From assembly GCA_002501205.1 (NCBI GenBank), contig DLRW01000053.1, forward strand, positions 1,034 to 17,415: DNA of 16,382 bases, written 5' to 3'. This document shows positions 1-7,773 of the stretch, piece after piece; within the stretch, counting starts at the first letter, position 1; each line of letters starts with the position of its first letter. Position numbers and translations under genes: made by a program. The notes under the pieces were generated by a model. That model ran no database searches. It was not told the DNA's origin and was given only the letters and a program-made list of their open reading frames with translations. Origin of the DNA: Flavobacteriales bacterium UBA7878. Lineage in GTDB: Bacteria; Bacteroidota; Bacteroidia; Flavobacteriales; Schleiferiaceae.

Positions 1-378
1 AACAAAGTAGAAGACTTTGGCGTAGGTTTCTATACCAAATATGGTGACGGCGGAGTGGACCTAAGTCCTATTGCTGACCTCTATAAAACTCAGGTTTTCG
101 AATTAGCTGAAGAATTGGGCGTGATTCAAGAAATCCTGGACGCACCACCCACCGACGGACTTTGGGGTGATGACCGCACCGACGAAGATCAAATCGGTGC
201 CAGCTATCCCGAGCTCGAATGGGCTATGGAGCAACAAGAAGAAGGCAAAAAACCCGATCATTTCCACGGTCGCGAAAAAGAAGTGATGGAAATTTACCAG
301 CGTTATCACCGCAACAATCGTCATAAAATGGAACCCATTCCGGTTTGCGAAATTCCGGAAGACCTTCTTAGTGACTAA
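1..378 (+). CDS. nadE: NH3-dependent NAD(+) synthetase, C-terminal part (cut by window start)
   Basis: The reading frame is open from base 1 to the TAA at 376-378 and gives the last 125 residues. NadE makes NAD+ from nicotinate adenine dinucleotide, ATP and ammonia in the cytosol. What is visible is typical of the family: a GDGGVDLSPIADLYKTQV block at about residues 16-33 (the P-loop-type ATP pyrophosphatase domain places its substrate-contacting loop here), then a TDGLWGDDRTDEDQIG segment at about 51-66, which matches the NaAD-binding loop of bacterial NadE. No N-terminal glutaminase domain can be judged because the start lies outside the window. The next gene, der, starts 39 bp later with its own promoter-like box. 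Family assignment is firm; ammonia versus glutamine dependence is inferred from similarity only. Confidence 0.93.
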   Translation, partial: NKVEDFGVGFYTKYGDGGVDLSPIADLYKTQVFELAEELGVIQEILDAPPTDGLWGDDRTDEDQIGASYPELEWAMEQQEEGKKPDHFHGREKEVMEIYQRYHRNNRHKMEPIPVCEIPEDLLSD

Positions 379-393
379 GCCTCAGCTTTAAAC

Positions 394-401
394 TATCTTT
401 G
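394..401 (+). promoter_or_regulatory. Bacteroidota -7 promoter box for der
   Basis: TATCTTTG is an exact match to TAnnTTTG, the -7 element used by the Bacteroidota housekeeping sigma factor. It lies 15 bp before the TTG start of der, so the leader would be only about 10 nt. I see no convincing TTG-type -33 element at the usual distance. Confidence 0.55.
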
Positions 402-416
402 CCCAAAATTTAAGCT

Positions 417-1721
417 TTGGGCAATATTGTAGCCATCGTCGGTAGACCCAATGTAGGGAAGTCTACTCTTTTTAATCGTTTAACCGGTCAACGTAAGGCT
501 ATCGTTGATTCTATTGCCGGTGTTACACGCGATCGCTTATACGGCAAAGCCGAATGGGCCGGTCGCCAATTTTCAGTTATCGACACCGGTGGTTATATCA
601 TAGGCAGCGACGATGTGTTTGAAGGCGAAATCCGCAAGCAAGTTCAAATTGCTGTGGACGAAGCCAATCTTATCCTCTTCCTGGTAGATGCCGAAGACGG
701 TATTACCGGCATGGATGAAGAAGTAGCTAACCTTTTACGCCGTAGCGAAAAGAAAGTGATGTTGGTGGCCAATAAGGTCGACAATGCCATGCGCCAAACC
801 CAAAGCGCCGAATTCTACAGCCTGGGATTAGGGGAAGTACATAATATTTCCGCTATGAACGGTGGGGGCACCGGCGACTTCCTGGACGAGATGATTGCCG
901 CCTTACCTGAAGAGCCTGAAGAGGAAGAATTAGACATTCCCAAAATCGCTGTTATTGGTCGTCCCAATGCCGGAAAATCCTCTTTCATCAATGCCATTAC
1001 CGGAATTGAGCGCAATATTGTAACCGATGTTGCTGGTACTACCCGCGACTCTATCAATACTCGCTATAATCTCTTTGGCAAAGACTTCCTCCTGGTTGAC
1101 ACCGCAGGATTACGAAAGAAAAGTAAGGTACACGAAAACCTGGAGTTTTACTCCGTTCTTCGCTCCGTACGCGCTATCGAAGATGCTGATGTTTGTCTTC
1201 TAATTGTAGACGCAGAAAGAGGCTTTGAAGGTCAGGATTTGGCGGTTTTCTCCCTTGCCGAGCGCAACAAGAAAGGCATCGTAGTACTGGTTAATAAATG
1301 GGACTTAGTGGAAAAAGACACCCATACTGCCAAGCGCTTCGAAGATAATATCCGCGAAAAAATCGCTCCTTTTAGCGACATTCCGATCATCTTCATGTCG
1401 GTATTAAACAAGCAAAGAATTTACAAGGCGGTAGAAGAAGCCGTAAACGTGTTTGAGCGTCGCCAGCAAAAAATCAGCACCAGTAAGCTTAATGATCTGA
1501 TGCTCCCTATTATTCAGGCCACTCCGCCTCCTGCTACAAAAGGAAAATTGATCAAAATTAAGTTCTGTACCCAATTACCAACTCGGGTTCCTTCCTTTGC
1601 CTTTTTTGCCAATTTACCGCAGTACATCAAGGATCCTTACAAGCGCTTTCTCGAAAATCAATTGCGCCAGCACTATGATTTCAATGGCGTACCCATCCAA
1701 ATTTTCATGCGTAAAAAATAA
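417..1721 (+). CDS. der: Ribosome biogenesis GTPase Der (EngA), double GTPase
   Basis: Der is a cytosolic GTPase that assists 50S ribosomal subunit maturation. The 434-residue product has the full architecture: GTPase 1 with G1 GRPNVGKS (9-16), G3 DTGG (56-59), G4 NKVD (119-122) and SA (145-146); an acidic linker near 164-172; GTPase 2 with GRPNAGKS (181-188), DTAG (228-231) and NKWD (293-296); and a C-terminal KH-like domain from about 350. Length is normal for the family. The start is TTG at 417: an in-frame TAA sits two codons upstream (411-413), and the conserved block NIVAIVGRPNVGKS begins at residue 3, so no other start is credible. The G5 motif of domain 2 reads SVL rather than SA. The gene ends 3 bp from a convergent gene, leaving no room for a separate terminator. 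Confidence 0.96.
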   Translation: MGNIVAIVGRPNVGKSTLFNRLTGQRKAIVDSIAGVTRDRLYGKAEWAGRQFSVIDTGGYIIGSDDVFEGEIRKQVQIAVDEANLILFLVDAEDGITGMDEEVANLLRRSEKKVMLVANKVDNAMRQTQSAEFYSLGLGEVHNISAMNGGGTGDFLDEMIAALPEEPEEEELDIPKIAVIGRPNAGKSSFINAITGIERNIVTDVAGTTRDSINTRYNLFGKDFLLVDTAGLRKKSKVHENLEFYSVLRSVRAIEDADVCLLIVDAERGFEGQDLAVFSLAERNKKGIVVLVNKWDLVEKDTHTAKRFEDNIREKIAPFSDIPIIFMSVLNKQRIYKAVEEAVNVFERRQQKISTSKLNDLMLPIIQATPPPATKGKLIKIKFCTQLPTRVPSFAFFANLPQYIKDPYKRFLENQLRQHYDFNGVPIQIFMRKK

Positions 1722-1724
1722 GGT

Positions 1725-3263
1725 CTAGGACTTCTGAAGCTTCAGGAAATAGTAGCGTTCATTAGCCCACACCTTTACCAAATACAATCCGGGAGCCAGG
1801 TCATTCAATTGTGCCTTGCTCCCTTTTATTTTTTGGTTTAGGCTTTCGCCTGATAAGCCACTAATGGATATTAAAGTACCATAGCTTAGGCTCACACTTT
1901 CATTAGCGGGGTTAGGGAAAAGTACCGGACTGGCTTTAAGGTCTTCCACCTCCTTAAGCCCAACGCGACTGCGATTATAGGGATCCATTAAATGAGCGAT
2001 AAACCACATAAAACCCCCTGGCTCATAGCTTCCTCGATGAAAGACCGGACAAGTACTATTGGGCAATAAACGTGCTGTACCCGTACTATCCAAGCGCTCC
2101 AAATACAAGTCTTCTGCCTCATCTGTTTCGTAAGGATAACCATAGCCTGAACGACCTGGACCCGGACAAAAATCAGGCGGAGGATTAGCTGCCGTAAAAC
2201 TGGTATCCATCCACTCACCCCAGAAGTCGTTCCAGGATTTGCTGGGATCAAAACGACTGCAAGAGACTTTTGCCGATTGATCTTCGGAAGAGAAAAGCGG
2301 CCATAGCTCTACTTCCGCGCCACTAAGCTTTCCCCAAGCTTCAATCACTTCGCAATAGCGATCCAGAGTGTTGGGCACGCACTTAAAATAATGGGTTACA
2401 AAAACCCGATCCGCCAAAGCGGCTATCTCTTGTGCCTGCTGATCCATGGGAACCAAACCACTGCTATCGATTTGCAAGCTCTCATAGGTCATCACTTTTG
2501 CTTCGCAAGCATGGCTTAATTGCAAGATGCTGCGCATGGCACGCAGTAAATCCTCATGATCATTCAAATGATCCGAAACCAAACCATTGCGCCACCACCA
2601 TTCATCCTCTAAAACCAAATGATCGAAGTAATCCTGGCTTTGCAAAGCTTTACCCGACCGTATAGTACTGCGAGACGCCGGATTGGCAAAGCCATAGGAA
2701 CTTGCGATTCGCGCAAAGAACTTCAGTACTTCAGCTTGATACTGTTCTTGAGCCGTGGGATTCCGTGGATTCATTACCGCATTTAACTTAGCTAAGGAAG
2801 CTAAACCCGGTTTTTGATTGGGACAAGCCTCATCGCTTACCGCTTTGAAAAGAAAATTATCAGTTTTTAAATGCTCAAACTCCTGAGCATTGATTTTACC
2901 AGGGCTGGGATTTTGCAAACCACCACCCACAGCCGCAATCTGCAGTTTGGGAAAACGACTGCGTAACTGATTAAGTAAAACCCGCAACTGGGCCTCTTCA
3001 GGATTATCCTGTGGATTATTATCGACTATGTAATGCAAGCCATAAAAGGCTAAAAAACTCAAATCATGACGATCTATAGTTCCGATTAAATCTTGCAATT
3101 GTTGTGAGGTTCCACCAGCCATCTCCTGCACCATATTGTCTACACAGGCCACATAAGCCCCCCGTGGCAAATCATGCTGCTGCTGATGGGGAGCCGGATG
3201 ATAAACCTGAGCCTTCAAGCTTAGAGTTGCTATCCAAAACAAAAACAGGACTTTCCTGATCAT
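1725..3263 (-). CDS. Secreted protein of unknown family with T9SS type A sorting domain; possible TIM-barrel hydrolase
   Basis: The product has 512 residues. Residues 1-19 form a signal peptide (basic start, hydrophobic core, LKAQ end). Residues about 449-512 form a type IX secretion C-terminal sorting domain, opening with FPNPANES and closing with an APGLYLVKV strand and a final LKLQKS. The protein should therefore cross the outer membrane and be released or anchored at the surface. The middle alternates predicted strands and helices: LSFLAFYGL (68-76), LQIAAVGGG (107-115), LVLEDEWWWR (216-225), AKVMTYESL (255-263), DRVFVTHYF (285-293), EVELWPLFSSED (317-328). This suggests a (beta/alpha)-barrel like many glycoside hydrolases, with E221 or E261 as possible acidic active-site residues, but I recognise no family. 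Several cysteines (40, 147, 253, 295, 304) could form disulfides outside the cell. The substrate is unknown. Confidence 0.8.
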   Translation of the reverse strand: MIRKVLFLFWIATLSLKAQVYHPAPHQQQHDLPRGAYVACVDNMVQEMAGGTSQQLQDLIGTIDRHDLSFLAFYGLHYIVDNNPQDNPEEAQLRVLLNQLRSRFPKLQIAAVGGGLQNPSPGKINAQEFEHLKTDNFLFKAVSDEACPNQKPGLASLAKLNAVMNPRNPTAQEQYQAEVLKFFARIASSYGFANPASRSTIRSGKALQSQDYFDHLVLEDEWWWRNGLVSDHLNDHEDLLRAMRSILQLSHACEAKVMTYESLQIDSSGLVPMDQQAQEIAALADRVFVTHYFKCVPNTLDRYCEVIEAWGKLSGAEVELWPLFSSEDQSAKVSCSRFDPSKSWNDFWGEWMDTSFTAANPPPDFCPGPGRSGYGYPYETDEAEDLYLERLDSTGTARLLPNSTCPVFHRGSYEPGGFMWFIAHLMDPYNRSRVGLKEVEDLKASPVLFPNPANESVSLSYGTLISISGLSGESLNQKIKGSKAQLNDLAPGLYLVKVWANERYYFLKLQKS

Positions 3264-3431
3264 GCAAAATTGATTTATAGCCTAAAAAAGCGAAGCAAAG
3301 TACGCCATAATCTCAAGAATTTTCATTTAAAAATTGTGAGTCTATTAGTATGTATATCAATGAAGATAATTTATATATAATTGAATTTGAAACAAGTACA
3401 AAAAGCCCCCTCATCAAAAAGGAAATTGAAA

Positions 3432-3439
3432 TACCTTTG
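3432..3439 (+). promoter_or_regulatory. Bacteroidota -7 promoter box
   Basis: TACCTTTG matches TAnnTTTG exactly and ends 17 bp before the ATG at 3457, which implies a leader of about 12 nt. It sits in a 193-bp AT-rich divergent spacer (3264-3456). No clear -33 TTG is visible. Confidence 0.5.
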
Positions 3440-3456
3440 AAGCCTTAATCCTGTTC

Positions 3457-5019
3457 ATGAAAAGCTTTCTGCCCAGCCTCGGCCTATTCCTCCTGATTTT
3501 TAATCCTTTTGTAAATTCTGCTCAAGACCTCAAAGTGCCTATTGAGTGGCTAGAGTTTAGCAATGCCTTCGAAGAAAATAGCTTCCAAGCGGCAGCTGGG
3601 GGCGACACCAACCACCTCTTCCTTCTTTTAGCGGCAGCAGGCCGAATGGACTCCAGTACCGCCTTGGCTAATCAAGGGAAATTGGAGCAAATCTTCTTGT
3701 CCCTGGACTCTGCCAAATTGGTCCGCAAAAGCACCAAAAAAATTGTTAAAACCGTCTTCAACACGGTTCACGAACAAATCTTTTACAAATACGAGCTTAA
3801 CAATCAGTTTTGCGAAGTCTTTGAGACCGGCTTCTACAATTGTGTATCAGCATCGGGCATGTATTCCTACTTTTTTGCGCGTCTGGGGATTCCGCATATG
3901 ATGGTGCAAATCCCTGGCCATGTTTATGTGATGGTCATGCATGATGACGAAACCTGGGTTGTGGAAAGCACCGACCCTCAGCAAGGCTTTTATGAAATTG
4001 AAATGCAAAGTCGGGAGGAAACTATTCAAGAATACCTCGCTCAAAAACTAATCAGCCCTGAGCAATTAAATGACCCCAAACTCGACTCTATTTTAGGCAG
4101 CTTCGACGACCGTGAATTTGTAAGTGCCAGCCGTCTTGTAGCCATTCAATATCAAAACCAATCGCTCTACGACCTTGAAGCAGAGAAATTTCACTCCGCA
4201 CTTCAAAACCATCTAAAAGCCCGCTTCTTAGCCCCTAAGGCAGATTACGAAGAAGCCGCATTTATCATCGGCACTTGGGTTGAAAAACAAGACTATAGCA
4301 AGCCCTACTATTTCGATCTCTGTCGGGTGAATTGGACCTTTTTTTCGGAGAAGGAAAAGCTCGAAAACCTGGAAGCCTTCGAATATTACGGCTCCCTTTA
4401 TTTAGAGAATAAAATTGATCGCTCTATTTACGATGCCTGGTTTGATTCTTTCAAAGAAGCTTTTGCCGATAATGACTCAGCTCTGAAATACATTCGCGCC
4501 AACCGCTACACCATCCTCGGTACTGAAGCTTTTCAAAACGGAAAGATTTCTGAAACCTTACAGAATGGCAAGAATTGTTTAGCAGAAATTCCAAACGATC
4601 AAAACGGCCTGGCCTTGGTGATTACCGGTATCGGCATGAAAATTCAAGCGGGAAAATGGACCGAATCTATTATTGCTGACAGTCTGCGCTATTACAACAA
4701 CAATTACCCTTCCTTAATGGAAAAACCGGTTTACCGAAATCTGGTGGCTGAGGTTTATATTTTGGAGGCGGTAAACCATGTAAATCGCAATCAACTTTCC
4801 AGTGCCAAACGTAATTTGGAAGAGTTGGAAGAAATCTTAGGTGGCAGTCTGCCCGAAACTATTAATGAAGAAAGAGTAGCCTTGGCCTACAGTAAAGTGG
4901 CACATTACAGTTTTCGAAGCAGTAAAAAAGAAGCTCAAAATTGGATTGAACGAGGCTTAAAGTATGCCCCATCCAATTCCCTGCTTTTAGGGCTTAAAGA
5001 TTACTACCGAAAAATCTAA
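3457..5019 (+). CDS. Secreted transglutaminase-like protein with helical (TPR-like) C-terminal half
   Basis: The product has 520 residues. The first ~22 residues are a signal peptide (Lys near the start, hydrophobic LGLFLLIF core, NSAQ end). Residues about 100-180 carry a transglutaminase/papain-like core: a Cys in FYNCVSASGMYSYFF (Cys129), a His in IPGHVYVMV (His155) and an Asp in ESTDPQQG (Asp173), in the order and spacing of the Cys-His-Asp triad of transglutaminase-like proteins, which include bacterial peptidases as well as cross-linkers. From about residue 190 the protein is almost entirely helical, with alternating amphipathic segments (for example 360-400 and 430-515) that resemble degenerate TPR repeats. 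It is transcribed alone and its stop overlaps that of the convergent lipoprotein gene. Substrate and reaction (protease, amidase or cross-linker) cannot be told. Confidence 0.7.
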   Translation: MKSFLPSLGLFLLIFNPFVNSAQDLKVPIEWLEFSNAFEENSFQAAAGGDTNHLFLLLAAAGRMDSSTALANQGKLEQIFLSLDSAKLVRKSTKKIVKTVFNTVHEQIFYKYELNNQFCEVFETGFYNCVSASGMYSYFFARLGIPHMMVQIPGHVYVMVMHDDETWVVESTDPQQGFYEIEMQSREETIQEYLAQKLISPEQLNDPKLDSILGSFDDREFVSASRLVAIQYQNQSLYDLEAEKFHSALQNHLKARFLAPKADYEEAAFIIGTWVEKQDYSKPYYFDLCRVNWTFFSEKEKLENLEAFEYYGSLYLENKIDRSIYDAWFDSFKEAFADNDSALKYIRANRYTILGTEAFQNGKISETLQNGKNCLAEIPNDQNGLALVITGIGMKIQAGKWTESIIADSLRYYNNNYPSLMEKPVYRNLVAEVYILEAVNHVNRNQLSSAKRNLEELEEILGGSLPETINEERVALAYSKVAHYSFRSSKKEAQNWIERGLKYAPSNSLLLGLKDYYRKI

Positions 5020-5846
5020 AGATTCTCGTAGCTCAGTTTAAGGGCCTTACTTTGGGCAACGCGCAGTTTTCCTTGATACATATATTTCACGAAGATTTTT
5101 CCGTCTATCGCTAAATACTGATTAGGAGCTAAACTAAACTCTAATTCACCGGCTCCCCCTTTAATAGTATTGAGCCGATATCCATCTAAAACCTCATCTG
5201 TAGTTTCTTCCCAGCTAATCTCAGAAGGCAAAATATAATAGGCGGCATCTACCACCTTTTCGCTCATACTTACGTGAATGTTAACCACCTTCTGACCATT
5301 CACCATCTTTTCGCTTTCCTTGATTACAAAGTCAGGTTTTTTCTTCTCATTACCCCGATAATCGCGATCTACAAATCCCGGTAGAGGTCTACCCATTTTA
5401 AAGCTCGTCTCCAACTGCGGATTACCACTTTTAAAGTAGTCTATATAGGCACCATCGTATTCGCCCTTAACATAATTGGCCTCATGCTTAAGCTTACCAT
5501 CCTGACGGAAAATCTGAGCCTTGCCATCCAGTTTACCCGCCTTATAATTAGTGCGCTTCCACACTTCTCCTTCCGGATAATAGGCAATGGCCTCCCCTTC
5601 CTTCACTCCATTCACATAGGGAATTTCAGTCTTCACCTTGGTTTGAGGGTTTACCTCAGTTCTGGTACCGGTAAATGAGCTTCGCTCTTCTCGCTTTGCC
5701 TCTATCTCCCGGATTCGCTCCATATTCGCTTCCTTAACCTCAGCTTTACTGGCCTGGTTAATGGCTTTGGCGGCTTTGGAAACAGTTCGCGTGTCGCAAG
5801 CAGTAAATACCACCGCTACGACGATAAGCAGACTAATTTTTCGCAT
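5016..5846 (-). CDS. Lipoprotein with MORN (YwqK-type) repeats
   Basis: The product has 276 residues. Residues 1-17 form a lipoprotein signal with lipobox FTAC and lipidated Cys17, followed by DTRT. A charged helical stretch (about 22-56) leads into three MORN_2/YwqK-like repeats at about 77-148, seen as recurring patterns of the type G-x-x-x-G-x-x-x-x-Y/F-x-x-x-G, for example VNGVKEGEAIAYYPEGE and YKAGKLDGKAQIF. The C-terminal ~100 residues are beta-rich and unrecognised. YwqK-type proteins are common in Bacteroidota and their function is mostly unknown. The gene begins 4 bp after the stop of gldA on the same strand, so the two are probably co-transcribed. Its TAG stop (5016-5018) overlaps the TAA stop (5017-5019) of the convergent gene. 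A link to gliding is only a positional inference. Confidence 0.75.
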   Translation of the reverse strand: MRKISLLIVVAVVFTACDTRTVSKAAKAINQASKAEVKEANMERIREIEAKREERSSFTGTRTEVNPQTKVKTEIPYVNGVKEGEAIAYYPEGEVWKRTNYKAGKLDGKAQIFRQDGKLKHEANYVKGEYDGAYIDYFKSGNPQLETSFKMGRPLPGFVDRDYRGNEKKKPDFVIKESEKMVNGQKVVNIHVSMSEKVVDAAYYILPSEISWEETTDEVLDGYRLNTIKGGAGELEFSLAPNQYLAIDGKIFVKYMYQGKLRVAQSKALKLSYENL

Positions 5847-5850
5847 TTGA

Positions 5851-6747
5851 TTAATTGGTTAGTTTTTTAAATACCTCTTCTAAACTGGCAGCGCGCTTCT
5901 GAATTTCCAGGACTGCTGCGCCATGTTCTACGGCAAATTCGAAGACCCCCGTACGCAAATCAATATCCGGTCGGCCTTCCAGCAACCATTTGTTTGCACC
6001 CAGTTCCTCAACCTGCTTTAAGCCATTGATTTTACGCAGGGCACTTTTGCTGAATTCCTTATCAAACTCCACCTGGTAAAGGGTCCCTAAAGTGAGCTCC
6101 TTAAGGTCGGCTATAGGCCGGTCGGCCACAATTTTCCCTTTATTAATAATGATCACCCGATCGCAGAGGTATTCCACCTCTTGCATAATATGAGTACTCA
6201 ACATTACCGTTTTATTGGCTCCGGCCTCCTTTATTAATTGACGGATCTCTACCAATTGGTTCACATCCAAACCGGTGGTAGGCTCATCTAAAATCAACAC
6301 TTCCGGCTCATGTAAAAGCGCGGCAGCCAGGCCTACCCTTTGGCGATAACCTTTAGAGAGTTGCCCCAGCTTTTTATGCTTCTCAGGCTCCAGTCCAACC
6401 TTACTTATCATCGCATCCACCTGCTCCTTAGAAACCGAATGAATCCCGGCCATAAAATTGAGGTACTCCTTTACGTACATCTCGAGGTACAGGGGGTTAT
6501 GCTCCGGTAAATAGCCCACTTTTTCGCGCACCGCAATGCTCTCGGACTCTACGTTTAAACCACATAGCTTTGCCTGACCTTCCGACTGAGGAATATAGCC
6601 GGTTAGGATCTTCATCATCGTCGATTTTCCCGCACCATTCGGGCCTAAAAATCCCACAATCTCCCCTTTCTTTATTTCGAAAGAGACCTCATCCAGAGCC
6701 TTCTGTTCGCCGTAAAGCTTAGTTAGCTTAGATACTTCAATCGACAT
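5851..6747 (-). CDS. gldA: Gliding-motility-type ABC transporter ATP-binding subunit GldA
   Basis: The product has 298 residues with all ABC ATPase motifs: Walker A GPNGAGKST (35-43), a Q-loop region reading YLPEHNPLY (80-88, with Glu in the usual Gln place), signature LSKGYRQRVGLA (130-141), Walker B VLILDEP (150-156), D-loop GLD (159-161) and H-loop His186. The opening MSIEV, the YLPEHNPLY block and the LSTHIMQEVEYLCDRVIIINKG block match flavobacterial GldA as I remember it. GldA is the ATPase of the GldAFG transporter, associated with gliding motility and sometimes with Na+ or drug-type export relatives. The membrane subunits gldF and gldG are not in this window, as is common. A lipoprotein gene follows after 4 bp. 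A close paralogue in the same ABC-2 subfamily cannot be excluded. Confidence 0.83.
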   Translation of the reverse strand: MSIEVSKLTKLYGEQKALDEVSFEIKKGEIVGFLGPNGAGKSTMMKILTGYIPQSEGQAKLCGLNVESESIAVREKVGYLPEHNPLYLEMYVKEYLNFMAGIHSVSKEQVDAMISKVGLEPEKHKKLGQLSKGYRQRVGLAAALLHEPEVLILDEPTTGLDVNQLVEIRQLIKEAGANKTVMLSTHIMQEVEYLCDRVIIINKGKIVADRPIADLKELTLGTLYQVEFDKEFSKSALRKINGLKQVEELGANKWLLEGRPDIDLRTGVFEFAVEHGAAVLEIQKRAASLEEVFKKLTN

Positions 6748-6765
6748 GCTTCAATTTTAGACGCA

Positions 6766-6773
6766 CGAAGGTA
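6766..6773 (-). promoter_or_regulatory. Candidate -7 box for gldA
   Basis: Read on the minus strand this is TACCTTCG, one base from TAnnTTTG. It lies 18 bp upstream of the gldA ATG in the 66-bp divergent spacer shared with rsgA, giving a leader of about 12 nt. Confidence 0.4.
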
Positions 6774-6801
6774 AAGCTTTTGCCCAAGGCAGGAGATTCT
6801 G

Positions 6802-6809
6802 CACCTTTG
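6802..6809 (+). promoter_or_regulatory. Candidate -7 box for rsgA (near-leaderless)
   Basis: CACCTTTG differs from TAnnTTTG only at the first base. It ends 4 bp before the rsgA ATG (6814). If used, transcription would begin at or within a few bases of the start codon. Alternatively the true promoter or start differs. Confidence 0.35.
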
Positions 6810-6813
6810 CAAA

Positions 6814-7767
6814 ATGATTGAAGAAGGACTGGTCATAAAATCTACCGGCCTCTGGTATAAGGTGCAAACGCCGAAGGCTCTGCTCGACTGCCGTATTCGC
6901 GGAAAAATTCGCTTGCAAGGCATGAAGAGCACCAATCCCGTGGCGGTTGGAGATCGAGTATTGGTAGAAGTGAGTGAAACGGAAGAAGGTCATGGCGCGA
7001 TTACCAAGCTCCTGGATCGCAAGAACTATATCATTCGCAAATCCGTAAACCTCAGCAAGCAAACTCAGATCCTAGCCGCTAATGTAGATCAGGCCCTACT
7101 CATTGCCACTCTAGACCAACCCAAAACCCATCTTCGATTTATCGATCGTTTTGCGGTAAGTGCCGAGGCCTATGACATACCTTTTGTATTGGTATTCAAT
7201 AAAACCGACCTCTATACCGATGCACATTTTGAGGAATTAGAATTCCTGCGTATTGTATATGAGCAAGCCGGTTATACCGTGATGGAATGCTCCGCCCAAA
7301 GTGGTGAGGGTTTGGAAGAACTAAACTCATTACTTCAATCTAAAATTAGCCTGCTCAGCGGTCATTCCGGAGTAGGTAAAAGCAGCCTTATCAATCGCAT
7401 TGATCCTAATTTAAATCTTAAGACTCGCGCCATCTCTGAAGCGCATGAGCAAGGACAACATACAACCACCTTTGCGGAGATGCATCCCTTACCAAAGGGC
7501 GGCTATATTATTGACACTCCCGGAATTCGTGGCTTTGGATTGGTAAATATGGAACCCGCCGAAATGGGCGATTATTTCCCGGAAATCTTTCGTTTAAAAG
7601 GTGACTGTAAATTCCACAATTGCCTGCATCAACATGAGCCAGGTTGCGCCGTTAAAGCAGCCGTTGAAGAACATAAGCTGGCCTTTACACGCTATGAGAG
7701 TTACCTCAACTTTATTGAGGGCCAGGAAGACGACGAACCCTACCGTAAAGATATTTACAGCGAATAG
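6814..7767 (+). CDS. rsgA: Ribosome small subunit-dependent GTPase A (RsgA/YjeQ)
   Basis: RsgA is a cytosolic, circularly permuted GTPase that checks late 30S subunit maturation. The 317-residue product shows an N-terminal OB-fold (about 5-75, with the KSTNPVAVGD loop), then the permuted G motifs in order G4 NKTD (129-132), G5 SA (160-161), G1 GHSGVGKSS (183-191), G3 DTPG (234-237), and a C-terminal zinc site of Cys265, Cys270, His272 and Cys278 with the family's C-x4-C-x-H-x5-C spacing. Length is normal. It is divergent from gldA and leads a set of plus-strand genes: dtd starts 6 bp after its stop, so co-transcription is likely. The ATG at 6814 fits the family N-terminus (a few residues before the KSTG motif). 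Confidence 0.96.
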   Translation: MIEEGLVIKSTGLWYKVQTPKALLDCRIRGKIRLQGMKSTNPVAVGDRVLVEVSETEEGHGAITKLLDRKNYIIRKSVNLSKQTQILAANVDQALLIATLDQPKTHLRFIDRFAVSAEAYDIPFVLVFNKTDLYTDAHFEELEFLRIVYEQAGYTVMECSAQSGEGLEELNSLLQSKISLLSGHSGVGKSSLINRIDPNLNLKTRAISEAHEQGQHTTTFAEMHPLPKGGYIIDTPGIRGFGLVNMEPAEMGDYFPEIFRLKGDCKFHNCLHQHEPGCAVKAAVEEHKLAFTRYESYLNFIEGQEDDEPYRKDIYSE

Positions 7768-7773
7768 AAGCTT

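Noticed and set aside
815..1057. Minus-strand open frame of 80 codons opposite der
   Set aside because: It overlaps highly conserved der sequence and encodes a low-complexity Ser-rich product; similar frames opposite rsgA, dtd, the pterin gene, fabD and the mevalonate genes were rejected for the same reason.
1734..1745. Perfect 12-bp palindrome CTGAAGCTTCAG as a terminator between convergent genes
   Set aside because: It lies within the coding region for the sorting domain, has no loop and no T-tract; the codons are explained by the protein.
6757..7062. Minus-strand open frame across the gldA-rsgA spacer
   Set aside because: It is antisense to the conserved N-terminal domain of rsgA and covers the divergent promoters; no recognisable protein.
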